Positions 28,789-36,375 are shown, numbered from the stretch's first letter. The stretch: DNA of 58,815 nucleotides from Treponema sp. (GCA_031267685.1 JAIRYV010000015.1:1-58815), one strand, 5' to 3'. Notes: generated by a model from the sequence alone, not told the origin. Numbers and translations are program-made.

Positions 28789-28823
28789 CCCTAAGAGCGC
28801 CCGCAACCGCTCTTAGGGTTTTT
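28789..28823 (+). terminator. rho-independent terminator in the early leader
   Basis: CCCTAAGAGCG pairs perfectly with CGCTCTTAGGG around an eight-base loop, followed by TTTTT. It lies about 155 bases downstream of the early promoter, before any convincing plus-strand gene. The transcript between them (28633-28823) may be a short RNA or an anti-termination leader. I see no credible coding frame in it. Confidence 0.8.
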
Positions 28824-28924
28824 GCCTACAGGAGCGGCGGATACGGTGTTTAGGCCCGGCCACGCTCGGTAGGTTCTATTGTGGGCATAGCCGGGATGGT
28901 TTCCTTCCATATATATAGCTATGC

Positions 28925-29170
28925 CTACAGCTGCTTGAGGTCGCCTAGCAACTTCTCTGCCTGCCGAATCACGCCGGTCATGTCCGGCTTGTTGATGTCA
29001 GTGCCGGTTACCAGGTAGGTGTTGCTTGTGCCAAGCTCTCTGGCTATGTTCTCTGACTCATCAGCTTCTGGATAACGGTTTCTTGCTATGAGAGTTTCAA
29101 TTTTTCTCTCTGTGAGACCTTTCTTTTTGATGAGCGGCAAGGCGCGGTTCCAATAGTTTTTAGCATCCAT
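28925..29170 (-). CDS. small Cro/CI-like DNA-binding protein
   Basis: The 81-residue protein resembles a compact XRE domain: LTERKIETLIARNRYPEADESENIARELGTSNTYLVTG follows the helix order of Cro-type regulators, ending with the common YLVTG. It is divergent from the plus-strand early genes starting at 29235 and separate from the main repressor. It is probably a second switch regulator. Confidence 0.65.
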   Translation of the reverse strand: MDAKNYWNRALPLIKKKGLTERKIETLIARNRYPEADESENIARELGTSNTYLVTGTDINKPDMTGVIRQAEKLLGDLKQL

Positions 29171-29234
29171 GTATCTATTATCGTAACCTCTTCAAAAATT
29201 TTCTGCCGTCTTGAGAGAGACGAAGGGGATAAAA

Positions 29235-29453
29235 ATGAAAACATATTGGCTGGTCGAAACCAGCTACTACGATGACGGGACTATCTCAGCCCGTCTAGTC
29301 GGCTCAATCCGGGCTGAGGATTGCCCGGAAAATGAAAAAGTGTCCACCAGCGAAATGGACATCTACCGAGACTGGTTCGCAAGCCGCGCTTATGCTGAGC
29401 GATTTGTAGACGCTGTGCCCGCGGAGAGACGCTACGGAGGCCGGCATGAGTGA
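29235..29453 (+). CDS. small hypothetical phage protein
   Basis: Starting at the ATG at 29235 (MKTYWLVETSYYDDG), preceded by AAGGGGA, gives 72 residues. It has a short beta-rich start, then an acidic helical end. No known domain. Its last 8 bases overlap the next gene, so it opens the early operon. Confidence 0.6.
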   Translation: MKTYWLVETSYYDDGTISARLVGSIRAEDCPENEKVSTSEMDIYRDWFASRAYAERFVDAVPAERRYGGRHE

Positions 29454-29673
29454 GCGGCTCCTTAGTATCCGCAAGGCAGCGGCGAGGGTGGGGATGCCAT
29501 ACTCCATGTTGCACAAGCTCGTACACAGCGATCCGTGTCCATTCCCGGTTTTTTGTCCAGCACCGTCATTGTACTACATCGACCCGGCAGATATAGATAA
29601 ATGGCGTGAGACTTGTACACGAGGAGGGAAATATGCTGACAGCACCAATGTTGTTTGCCGGGGTACGTCATAA
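29446..29673 (+). CDS. small helix-turn-helix protein, excisionase-like
   Basis: The 75-residue protein has LLSIRKAAARVGMPYSMLHKLV and a later YYIDPADIDKWRE, the pattern of MerR/excisionase-type winged helices in which a short recognition helix is followed by a wing and a D-x-x-W helix. It may be the excisionase or an early regulator. It overlaps the csf1 start by 41 bases, which ties csf1 to the same transcript. Confidence 0.65.
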   Translation: MSERLLSIRKAAARVGMPYSMLHKLVHSDPCPFPVFCPAPSLYYIDPADIDKWRETCTRGGKYADSTNVVCRGTS

Positions 29674-30358
29674 TCCCGGCAATCAGCACTGCTATTATTG
29701 CGGCGCTGATTGTGATGAGACTTATAGCGTGGATGAATTTGTAAAGGAAACTTTTACGAATCGTGACATCGTTAAGTATCCGCACTCAAATTATGTTTGC
29801 TGCGGCTGTGTCCTCTCCCTAGGATTAGGAGGGGACGCGATGGAAATGCTTGACGGAACGATCAAGCAACGGGAAAACGCACGCGGGATGGCTCCGCGTA
29901 TGTACTCATGGCTTTTAACCACACAAAAGCGTGTGGCGTTCACAAAGGCGCATGTTGCACTTGCGCGGGAAATACTCACCACAAAAATACCTGAGCCGCC
30001 ATTTACGATTGTTATCTCAGACAGCGGGCAAAAACATCTCATTTTTCGAGCGCCTGTTGCCATGAGCAATAATGTTTTTCCTATCATGTTTGAGGATGAG
30101 ACAGTTGAAATCATTCCTAAAATATTAATCTCTAGACTAGATTTAGCCACAAAAATTGTGGCCGCGACAGGGAAGCCGGCGCTTGTTGAAAGAGTTGGAT
30201 TAAGCATGTATATCGCTTGTGAAAAGTATCACGGAAATACTGACGCGCCTGAAGTATGGAGAGAAGTACAAAGGGAACCACTATCACGCCTTGCAGCGTG
30301 GTTGGCAAAAAATAAGGAGGATGCACAAAGTGAGTATCCAGCAATTAGACGCGGATAA
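29633..30358 (+). CDS. csf1: type IV CRISPR effector protein Csf1
   Basis: The start at 29633 follows GAGGAGGGA and gives 241 residues; a GTG at 29606 is less likely. The N-terminal region has a four-Cys zinc-binding pattern: HCYYCGADC followed about 40 residues later by NYVCCGC, as in Csf1, the signature protein of type IV CRISPR systems. The middle part (KRVAFTKAHVALAREIL, then PPFTIVISDSGQKHLIFRAPV) matches my memory of phage and plasmid Csf1 proteins. It would be part of the type IV ribonucleoprotein at the crRNA 5' end. The gene leads a four-gene effector set and overlaps the next gene by 29 bases. The identification is by pattern, without a profile search. Confidence 0.8.
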   Translation: MLTAPMLFAGVRHNPGNQHCYYCGADCDETYSVDEFVKETFTNRDIVKYPHSNYVCCGCVLSLGLGGDAMEMLDGTIKQRENARGMAPRMYSWLLTTQKRVAFTKAHVALAREILTTKIPEPPFTIVISDSGQKHLIFRAPVAMSNNVFPIMFEDETVEIIPKILISRLDLATKIVAATGKPALVERVGLSMYIACEKYHGNTDAPEVWREVQREPLSRLAAWLAKNKEDAQSEYPAIRRG

Positions 30359-30767
30359 ATTCCGCCAAGAACTGGCAGGACTGACCGTACCCGGAGAAGA
30401 ACTGTCAGAAACGGCACTGGAGGAAGCCAAAGAGCAGAGTATCAGCCTCTGTTGTATTTTGGCTAAGGTCTTTGGCAACGATCTTGATCGCAAGACCTTG
30501 TGGGAAAGAATCGGAAACGGCCTAGAGGTATGCGCCATAAAATCCCGCAATGATATTGAACGGTTTTTAAATGAACTGTTTGACTATGTCAGGGGAAGTC
30601 CTGGTGATGTCGCTGCAAACGATGATGCGAGGAACTGGATTGATTACACCGGACATCTTGATCCAGAAATACAGAGGCTGATTATCCGCGTGTGTACGGA
30701 ACGGCGTTTTATTATTGTGTTAAAGGCGCGGAACCGCTGGAAAGAATTTAAGGAGTTAGGAATTTGA
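30330..30767 (+). CDS. cas11: Cas11-like small subunit of type IV-B effector
   Basis: The open frame extends further upstream, but the start is most likely the GTG at 30330, with AGGAGG nine bases before it, giving 145 residues. The protein is almost entirely helical and charged (ALEEAKEQSISLCCILAKVFG; RWKEFKELGI), as expected of a small effector subunit that lines the crRNA-target duplex. Type IV-B operons carry such a gene between csf1 and csf2, which is the position here. It overlaps csf2 by 4 bases. Direct sequence similarity to known Cas11 cannot be judged by eye. Confidence 0.65.
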   Translation: MSIQQLDADKFRQELAGLTVPGEELSETALEEAKEQSISLCCILAKVFGNDLDRKTLWERIGNGLEVCAIKSRNDIERFLNELFDYVRGSPGDVAANDDARNWIDYTGHLDPEIQRLIIRVCTERRFIIVLKARNRWKEFKELGI

Positions 30768-31780
30768 AGCCCATAAAAACGTGTAAAATACACTGCCTGT
30801 CGAAGGCGCTGTCGCCGATCACTCACATGATGGGTGTGTCCGGCAATGAGAGTTTGATCAACCGCGAGCCCGTATTGTATAACCGCGCAATACGGTATGT
30901 ACCGGTTCTTTCCGGCAATGCAATTCGGCATAAAATGATACGTCATCCAGGCGCGTATCATTTAATTAAGACCTGCGGTCTTGTGGGCAAGCTGACGCTA
31001 GATCAGGCAAATTACCTCTTTAATGGTGGTTCGCTTACGGAGTCAAGTACCTCAGATAATCTTGCCAAAATCGCGGAGATGCAGGAGCTTTTACCACTTA
31101 TCCGGCTTCTGGGGGGGTCGTTAAGAAATCAGGTTATCAGCGGATCGCTTATCGCAAAACGCGGTATGCTGGTATGTGAAGAGAATCGCTCTCTCATTGA
31201 GAGGGAATTACCTGAATATCTTTTGAAGGAACTGCCTGAACAGCGCCTACGATCATGTGAAGATTATATCTCGCGCTTCCAGTATACACGAATGGATGCG
31301 GTAAAGCTGGGTGTTATTGCTCCGGTGGAAAACGATGACCGGGAAAAATCAAATCAAATGATTTATGCCGGTCAGAATATAATTGTTGGCGCGGTATTTT
31401 ATTATGGCTTCATTCTCCAAAATGTCTCCCGGCTTGAAGTTGGAGCAACTCTTAATGCCCTCTATGAATGGAATAAAACGGATTCCACTATTGGTGGGAT
31501 GTCCCGTATTGGACATGGAACGCTTGAAACATCTTTAACGATGGAAAAAGGCGAAGATTTCTTTGGAGATGAATTAAATCACGCGAGTTTAATAATCGAG
31601 TACCAGAAGCATTGTGAAGAAAATAGGGACAAGATTGTGGATTGGCTTAACAATGCTTTTCCGCGTAAAGAAAAAATCGTCAAAGAAAAAAAAGGCGCAA
31701 AGCCGAAGAAAGCGTCTGTTGAACTGTTAGATGATTTTGAGCAGGGTCTTGTCGTTGACGGGGACGGGCGTATTTTGTGA
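30764..31780 (+). CDS. csf2: type IV Cas7-family backbone protein Csf2
   Basis: The 338-residue protein begins at a TTG with AAGGAG upstream. The N-terminal third has the RAMP/Cas7 pattern LSPITHMMG then RYVPVLSGNAIRHKMIRHPG, a loop after the first beta strand typical of Cas7 proteins that bind the crRNA backbone. The centre has VGAVFYYGFILQNVSRLEVGATL and the last part GGMSRIGHGTLE, a Gly-rich segment. The C terminus is a Lys-rich linker. Csf2 subunits polymerise along crRNA in type IV complexes. It is coupled to csf3 by a 4-base overlap. Confidence 0.82.
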   Translation: MKPIKTCKIHCLSKALSPITHMMGVSGNESLINREPVLYNRAIRYVPVLSGNAIRHKMIRHPGAYHLIKTCGLVGKLTLDQANYLFNGGSLTESSTSDNLAKIAEMQELLPLIRLLGGSLRNQVISGSLIAKRGMLVCEENRSLIERELPEYLLKELPEQRLRSCEDYISRFQYTRMDAVKLGVIAPVENDDREKSNQMIYAGQNIIVGAVFYYGFILQNVSRLEVGATLNALYEWNKTDSTIGGMSRIGHGTLETSLTMEKGEDFFGDELNHASLIIEYQKHCEENRDKIVDWLNNAFPRKEKIVKEKKGAKPKKASVELLDDFEQGLVVDGDGRIL

Positions 31781-32475
31781 TGGAACATTCCAAGCTCTCA
31801 AATCTTAAAGTAACTGCATGGCTGCTGTCGCCACTTGCGGGCGACCCGCCTGCGCTTGACGCGGCGCTTGCATGGGAGCTATCGCATCGGCTGGGAAGCA
31901 AGCACGAGCGCAAAGTGTTGCGCGATACGCCGCTTGAGGAATTGCCACGAGTCCCAATACCCGTAGCGCAACGCACGATTAACGGTGTGGATGTGTATTG
32001 CTGCTCAAATCCAATACTGCCCGCACCGCTTGCGCCTGACTGGGTGGAGCATATCAACAAACGCATTGACACTACCCAATTTGCATTGTTATTGGCTCCA
32101 AAAGAACGGAAAAATCTGCTCATTACATCGGGGCCGTACAAGATGTTACATCGTCCGCAACGCGTACGGCTTATTGATCGCGTGTGTTGGTTTGCACGTG
32201 GGAATCGTCGGGAAATGAGTAAATTGCTTAAAAGCGTGCTTGCCATTGGTCAGCATCGCGGTATTGGGTATGGTCTTGTCGGCTACTGGGACTTTGAGGA
32301 GACTGAACAAGATTATTCTATATTTGCGCCCTGTCATAGCAAAAAAATATTGATGAAAACTGTTCCGGCTGGCGAGGATTTGCAGGAGGTATGCGGCTTT
32401 CGGTCCAGTTTTGGGGGAATTGCCGCTCCGTACTGGCACCCGGAGAATTATAGGGAGATTGCGATACCATGTTAA
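31777..32475 (+). CDS. csf3: type IV Cas5-family protein Csf3
   Basis: The start is GTG at 31777 or ATG at 31780; the latter gives 231 residues. The order of motifs fits Csf3: LKVTAWLLSPLAGDPPALDAAL, then RVPIPVAQRTINGVDVYCCS, RPQRVRLIDRVCWFARG and finally IGQHRGIGYGLVGYWDFEE, the Gly-rich loop of Cas5 proteins. Csf3 caps the crRNA 5' handle. The C-terminal tail (YWHPENYREIAIPC) is typical of the family as I know it. It ends 7 bases into the next gene. Confidence 0.8.
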   Translation: MMEHSKLSNLKVTAWLLSPLAGDPPALDAALAWELSHRLGSKHERKVLRDTPLEELPRVPIPVAQRTINGVDVYCCSNPILPAPLAPDWVEHINKRIDTTQFALLLAPKERKNLLITSGPYKMLHRPQRVRLIDRVCWFARGNRREMSKLLKSVLAIGQHRGIGYGLVGYWDFEETEQDYSIFAPCHSKKILMKTVPAGEDLQEVCGFRSSFGGIAAPYWHPENYREIAIPC

Positions 32476-33014
32476 AAATAATTATGCGCACAACCGGAGA
32501 TAGGGATATAGGGGAGTATTTATCAAAAATAAATAACCTGCTTATATCGCGTATCCAAAAACGCGACGCTTATGAAAACTTTCAGAACGCTTTGGTATTA
32601 ACGAAGGGACACAACGCAGTATACCTCGAAGATGACATTATATTATGCGACGATTTCGAGCGAAGGGTAAAAGATATTATAAAACCGCATGAAAACGAGG
32701 TAATCCAGTTTTTTAGCATGAGGAAAGATGACATTGCCATTGGAACCAGATATATAAATGGCGCAAAGTTTATGATGATGCAATGCGTCTATTTGCCAGC
32801 GAGAATAAATGCCGAGCTTTTGGAATATAGCTATACGTGGGACAGAACCGGACACATCGCGGGCGTAGATTTAATGCTGGCCGATTATCTTAAATTAAAA
32901 AAGATTAAGTATCTCAATATTTGCCCAAATCTTGTTGATCACAAGGTTAGCAAATCCTTGATTGACCCAAGAAGAAGTTCCAAGCGGCAGTCATTAACGT
33001 TCCGGGAGGCGTGA
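32469..33014 (+). CDS. glycosyltransferase-like phage protein
   Basis: The 181-residue protein resembles a GT-A type glycosyltransferase. HNAVYLEDDIILCDDFERR is the usual DxD-like metal site with preceding strand, and VIQFFSMRK and GHIAGVDLMLADYL follow as in phage glycosyltransferases. It is too short for a classic processive enzyme. It lies between csf3 and the cysH-like gene with overlaps of 7 and 4 bases, so it is made from the same message. Its role may be modification of a phage or host molecule, perhaps nucleotides, but nothing in the sequence proves this. Confidence 0.65.
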   Translation: MLKIIMRTTGDRDIGEYLSKINNLLISRIQKRDAYENFQNALVLTKGHNAVYLEDDIILCDDFERRVKDIIKPHENEVIQFFSMRKDDIAIGTRYINGAKFMMMQCVYLPARINAELLEYSYTWDRTGHIAGVDLMLADYLKLKKIKYLNICPNLVDHKVSKSLIDPRRSSKRQSLTFREA

Positions 33015-33769
33015 TAGGTATGCTTATAATAAGCGAGCGGCACAAAAAAGAAGACATGGAACTTTGGAAAGAATATGAAGAATTAGACACTATCAATTCA
33101 GTGTCAATAAAACTATTCAAAAAAGAAAACGAGGCCAGAGATTCGATACAAGATTTTGTAAAAGATAAACCCGCTTATGTCGGCGTATCCTGGGGCAAGG
33201 ATAGCGTTGTGGTAGCGGATTTATGCCTGCGGAATAATATCAACCTTCCGCTTGTACATTTATATTGCATACCATCGCACTCGAAAGAGTGCGATCTGGT
33301 GCGCGATTCTTTTTTTAAGATACACCCTCATGCTGATTACCATGAAATTATCTGTGATTATGGAAGTATATACGCGAGGAATCTAAGCCCAACAGAACAA
33401 GACATTGAAACTGATAAAGTATGGTACAAGACGTGGAAGAAAGTTAATCACGATGTGATTGACCGACACATAAGCGGGATACGTAAAGAAGAATCGGGAA
33501 TACGCAGAATGAGAATGGGACGGTTTGGAATATCGACCGAACATACCTGCGCTCCGATTGGTTATTGGACACACGATGATGTATTTGCCTATCTAAAGAA
33601 ATATGATCTGCCAGTACACCCAAACTATGCTATGTTAGGTAACGGGCGCTGGGATAGAAAAAATATACGAGTGGCTGAAATTGGAGATATTCACGGGACA
33701 GGATTCGGACGTTCCGAATGGGAGCGGGAATACTATCCCGATATTTTAGCGCGACTTGCTAGGGGGTAA
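33011..33769 (+). CDS. cysH: CysH-like PP-loop (PAPS reductase family) protein
   Basis: The 252-residue protein (GTG start; ATG at 33020 is an alternative) has the PP-loop GVSWGKDSVVVADLCL near residue 58, then ISGIRKEESGIRR and the Cys-containing HTCAPIGYWTHDDVFAYLKKYDLP, as in the PAPS reductase/ATP sulfurylase small-subunit superfamily. The C-terminal ECGLH-type catalytic motif of assimilatory PAPS reductase is absent, so sulfate reduction is unlikely. Genes of this type are the known neighbours of type IV-B CRISPR loci and are common in phages. It is the last gene of the tightly overlapping set. Confidence 0.85.
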   Translation: MIGMLIISERHKKEDMELWKEYEELDTINSVSIKLFKKENEARDSIQDFVKDKPAYVGVSWGKDSVVVADLCLRNNINLPLVHLYCIPSHSKECDLVRDSFFKIHPHADYHEIICDYGSIYARNLSPTEQDIETDKVWYKTWKKVNHDVIDRHISGIRKEESGIRRMRMGRFGISTEHTCAPIGYWTHDDVFAYLKKYDLPVHPNYAMLGNGRWDRKNIRVAEIGDIHGTGFGRSEWEREYYPDILARLARG

Positions 33770-33774
33770 TTAAA

Positions 33775-33930
33775 TTGATTGGGTATAGCATTATTCTTGC
33801 GGTGCTGGTATTTATCGCCATTGTCGCTCGTATTATCCGGCGCATGATTAAGCGCCATAATTATGGTTTTCCGGTGTCACGTAATCGGCGCCGGGAAACG
33901 TATATGAGTTGGAGTTGCGGGAAGGATTAA
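33775..33930 (+). CDS. short single-pass membrane protein
   Basis: Below the length threshold of ordinary gene tracks, this 51-residue frame starts at TTG eight bases after AGGGGG. Residues 3-22 form one membrane helix (GYSIILAVLVFIAIVARII), followed by a basic tail (RRMIKRHNYG). It begins 5 bases after cysH and is probably on the same message. Function unknown. Confidence 0.5.
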   Translation: MIGYSIILAVLVFIAIVARIIRRMIKRHNYGFPVSRNRRRETYMSWSCGKD

Positions 33931-33936
33931 AAAGAT

Positions 33937-34224
33937 ATGAACAATATAGGGGAAACTATAGTAATAGACAGGAACCTGCTTAAGATTAAAGATAGGTTTC
34001 AGAATGACCCTATTCTGAATAGGCGTCTGGAAAAGTGTTTTTTGGAATATCAGCTGTACAGGAACAACTATTTACCTATGGAATGTCTCTGTGAAATATA
34101 CAATGTCTGTAAAGATTGTTTTCATGCCTTACTCTTTTTTGAGTCTTTAGAAGACGTAGTTATTAAGGAGCTTCTAGTTGACGTGATCTCGGCTGTATCA
34201 GACATAATATTAAAGAGGCTATGA
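33937..34224 (+). CDS. hypothetical phage protein
   Basis: A 95-residue helical protein with four Cys in the centre (CLCEIYNVCKDC) and an acidic C terminus. The spacing CxC-x5-CxxC could bind a metal. No family recognised. It is the first of a run of small AT-rich early genes. Confidence 0.55.
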   Translation: MNNIGETIVIDRNLLKIKDRFQNDPILNRRLEKCFLEYQLYRNNYLPMECLCEIYNVCKDCFHALLFFESLEDVVIKELLVDVISAVSDIILKRL

Positions 34225-34245
34225 AATAAATAATTGTGGGGGAAA

Positions 34246-34449
34246 ATGATGGATAAAATTGAATTAGATGGATTCGTGTGCCTTGTTTCGATGGTGCGCA
34301 AAGCACAGAAAGATTATTTTAGGTTACGCACAAGTGAGGCGCTTAATGAGAGTAAACGCCTAGAAAAAGTATTAGATGTGATTATTAATTCTTATTTTCA
34401 AAGCGAAAAAAAGAAACACCAACCTGAATTTTGGGGGAAAAATGGGTAG
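34246..34449 (+). CDS. small helical hypothetical protein
   Basis: Starting at the ATG at 34246 (GGGGG upstream) gives 67 residues. The protein is helical and rich in Lys and Glu (KAQKDYFRLRTSEALNESKR). It overlaps the next gene by 8 bases. Function unknown. Confidence 0.5.
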   Translation: MMDKIELDGFVCLVSMVRKAQKDYFRLRTSEALNESKRLEKVLDVIINSYFQSEKKKHQPEFWGKNG

Positions 34450-34681
34450 TAATTATAGCGCCGATACGGATATATGGCTAAATGAATTGAAAGACAGATC
34501 ACTTGAGTTTGCCTCTCAGTTTAAGCCGGGTAATAAGTATTACGATGATCTTGATCAGGTTTTAGCTATTGAGTACACACTGCTAGATATTATGAGTTTG
34601 CTTTCCGACGGTAACTGTTGCTCATCAACAGGCGGCGTGTGCGCTAAATGCCCTGAATATATTAAGAGAAATAGGGAATAA
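34442..34681 (+). CDS. small Cys-rich hypothetical protein
   Basis: 79 residues. The C-terminal 25 residues contain GNCCSSTGGVCAKCPEY, a likely metal-binding knuckle. The start is preceded by GGGGG. The stop abuts the next start. Function unknown. Confidence 0.5.
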   Translation: MGSNYSADTDIWLNELKDRSLEFASQFKPGNKYYDDLDQVLAIEYTLLDIMSLLSDGNCCSSTGGVCAKCPEYIKRNRE

Positions 34682-34942
34682 ATGATAGTACGATTTAAGT
34701 ATAAAACAGACCAAATGGTTATTGTAAAGACCGGCCTATACTCTGGGGTAATAGGCCGCGTATTAAAATGCGCGGTTGATATTAACGGGGTTAATTTTTA
34801 TTTAATTAAATCCCAAGTCGGCGAAGTATGGCTTATAGAAGATTTTCGGGAGACAAACGATGAAGCCTGTGTTGCGTATTTAGTCGGCAACAATAATTTT
34901 GATACCGATTTAATTGCAGAAAAATTTTTAAAAAGGTTATGA
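34682..34942 (+). CDS. small hypothetical protein with beta-barrel-like start
   Basis: 86 residues beginning directly after the previous stop. The N-terminal half alternates hydrophobic strands (FKYKTDQMVIVKTGLYSGVIG) in a pattern like a KOW/SH3-type barrel. The second half is acidic. Function unknown. Confidence 0.5.
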   Translation: MIVRFKYKTDQMVIVKTGLYSGVIGRVLKCAVDINGVNFYLIKSQVGEVWLIEDFRETNDEACVAYLVGNNNFDTDLIAEKFLKRL

Positions 34943-34973
34943 AGAATAGAATACAAGAGGAGAGATAGAGATT

Positions 34974-35282
34974 ATGGATGCAGAAAAACTGAAGGAAATT
35001 ATCGCCAGACACCAGCTATGGTTGGCCAGTGTTGGATGGGACAGGGCTGACTTGCGCGGGGCTGACCTTGATTACTCATGTCTACCTCTTTGGTGTGGGG
35101 GCCTCCAGTGGCAAGTCGATGTGAGGATTGCTGCACAGCTTGCCTACCATCTGTGCAGCATGGACTGTGATGACCCAGAATTTATCAAGGTTCGGAATAA
35201 TCTCCTTGATTTTGCAAACAAGTTTCATCGGGCGCAGGAGTGTGGATCCCTAAGAGAAATAAATGGAGATAAAGCTATATGA
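34974..35282 (+). CDS. hypothetical phage protein with short pentapeptide-like motif
   Basis: 102 residues. WDRADLRGADLDYSCL contains two to three A(D/N)LxG-type units, the pentapeptide-repeat pattern, and is followed by a helical domain (DVRIAAQLAYHLCSMD). This combination occurs in small phage proteins of unknown role. A GGAGAGA site precedes the start, and it overlaps the antirepressor by 4 bases. Confidence 0.55.
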   Translation: MDAEKLKEIIARHQLWLASVGWDRADLRGADLDYSCLPLWCGGLQWQVDVRIAAQLAYHLCSMDCDDPEFIKVRNNLLDFANKFHRAQECGSLREINGDKAI

Positions 35283-35908
35283 CAGAACAACTCGTTAAAG
35301 AAGACAATCGCATGAGAGTGCGCGAAGTGGCGAAAGCGCTGGGGATATCGGTAGACACTGTATATAATAGCGCGAAAGAATTATTTCCGGAATTATTCCG
35401 AATTGGGATAACCACATATCTTAATGAAGAACAGGTGACGGCAGTCAAAATGAACCTCCGAAAAAATTCGGAGGTCGCAGTACAACCAAAAACAAATCTC
35501 GAAAAGGCGTTGCTTATCAGACAGGCAATGCAATTCCAGAACGAGTTGATTTCAGACTTACAAAAAGAAAATGAGGCGTTAAAGGCTGAAAACGTGATAT
35601 TGAAGCCTAAATCCGAGTATCATGACCGGCTTGTAGACGCAGGGCATACAACTAATTTTAGAGACACGGCGAAAGAAATCGGCGTACCGGAACATCAATT
35701 TATAGAATCGCTTATTCGCAAAGGTTACATCTATCGAAATACACACGGCGACCTCAAGCCTTACCATAACCGCATGGATTACTTCACGGTCAAGGACTGG
35801 GAGAACAATGGCAAGGCTGGGACTCAGACGCGTATCACGGTTGCGGGTAAGCGCCATTTCCTGACACTGTTTGGACGCGCTGTCGCGGACAGGCCGTTGT
35901 TGTTATAA
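35279..35908 (+). CDS. phage antirepressor (KilAC domain)
   Basis: The 209-residue protein has an N-terminal helix-turn-helix (VREVAKALGISVDTVYNSAKELFP), a coiled-coil linker (LISDLQKENEALKAENVIL) and a C-terminal KilAC-type domain with FRDTAKEIGVPEHQFIESLIRKGYIYR. Proteins of this layout act as antirepressors or lytic regulators. It closes the early operon that carries the csf genes. Confidence 0.85.
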   Translation: MTEQLVKEDNRMRVREVAKALGISVDTVYNSAKELFPELFRIGITTYLNEEQVTAVKMNLRKNSEVAVQPKTNLEKALLIRQAMQFQNELISDLQKENEALKAENVILKPKSEYHDRLVDAGHTTNFRDTAKEIGVPEHQFIESLIRKGYIYRNTHGDLKPYHNRMDYFTVKDWENNGKAGTQTRITVAGKRHFLTLFGRAVADRPLLL

Positions 35909-35923
35909 CTAAAATTTTGGCAA

Positions 35924-36024
35924 GCAGGAACGGTTTCCCGTCGGGTTCATACCCCGATGATCAGTCGGTTCCTTGTGGTCTTTTTAGCTGTCTTTTCCGG
36001 GTTCGACTCCCGGCCTATTCCTGC
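35924..36024 (+). ncRNA. tRNA-like structure with CAT anticodon-like loop
   Basis: A perfect 7-bp closing stem GCAGGAA / TTCCTGC (35924-35930, 36018-36024) encloses two arms. The first, TCGGG-TTCATAC-CCCGA (35941-35957), looks like a tRNA-Met anticodon arm. The second, CCGGG-TTCGACT-CCCGG (35997-36013), is a perfect T arm. The D arm is missing and about 39 bases lie between the arms, too long for a normal variable loop. It is either a degenerate or interrupted phage tRNA-Met or a tRNA mimic. Confidence 0.4.
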
Positions 36025-36104
36025 GGGGACGGTTCAAAATGATAGCTTTTTTCCACCACCAGGCGCTGACTGCTGGCGTTCAACTCGCCGGCTTGCCTAG
36101 ACAA

Positions 36105-36287
36105 TCAGGGCTTTTTTTTACGGGGACGGCCAGGTGGCGCAGACTCCCGTATCTGGTCTATTACGGTAGGTTCATAAAGGCCAGTATTACCTACATATAT
36201 AGTAGGTTTTATACCCAGCCTGTATAGGCGCATTTTGGCGGCTGTTTGAGACAGCTCAAGTTTTTGTGCAATTTGTTTGATAGTCAA
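36105..36287 (-). CDS. small helix-turn-helix protein
   Basis: The start is best placed at a TTG at 36287 because AAGGAGG lies seven bases upstream; the longer frame with a Phe/Lys-rich start runs into the divergent promoter. The 60-residue product has TIKQIAQKLELSQTAAKMRLYRLG, a plain helix-turn-helix, and a basic tail (GRPRKKKP). It is the only minus-strand gene in this part and is divergent from the RNA unit at 36376, so it may regulate the promoter at 36341-36369. Confidence 0.6.
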   Translation of the reverse strand: MTIKQIAQKLELSQTAAKMRLYRLGIKPTIYVGNTGLYEPTVIDQIRESAPPGRPRKKKP

Positions 36288-36340
36288 TTCTTCCACCTCC
36301 TTAATATCGAAAAAAAACTTAAAAAACTTAAAAGAATCTA

Positions 36341-36369
36341 TTGACAAACAGAAACAATATCGTTACAAT
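36341..36369 (+). promoter_or_regulatory. consensus promoter upstream of the structured RNA
   Basis: TTGACA (36341-36346) and TACAAT (36364-36369) are 17 bases apart. Transcription would start near 36376, ahead of several hairpins and a terminator. Confidence 0.75.
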
Positions 36370-36375
36370 TACAGT

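Noticed and set aside
33011-33769. Assimilatory PAPS reductase
   Set aside because: The PP-loop is present but the C-terminal catalytic Cys motif of assimilatory enzymes is not seen and no sulfate genes are nearby.
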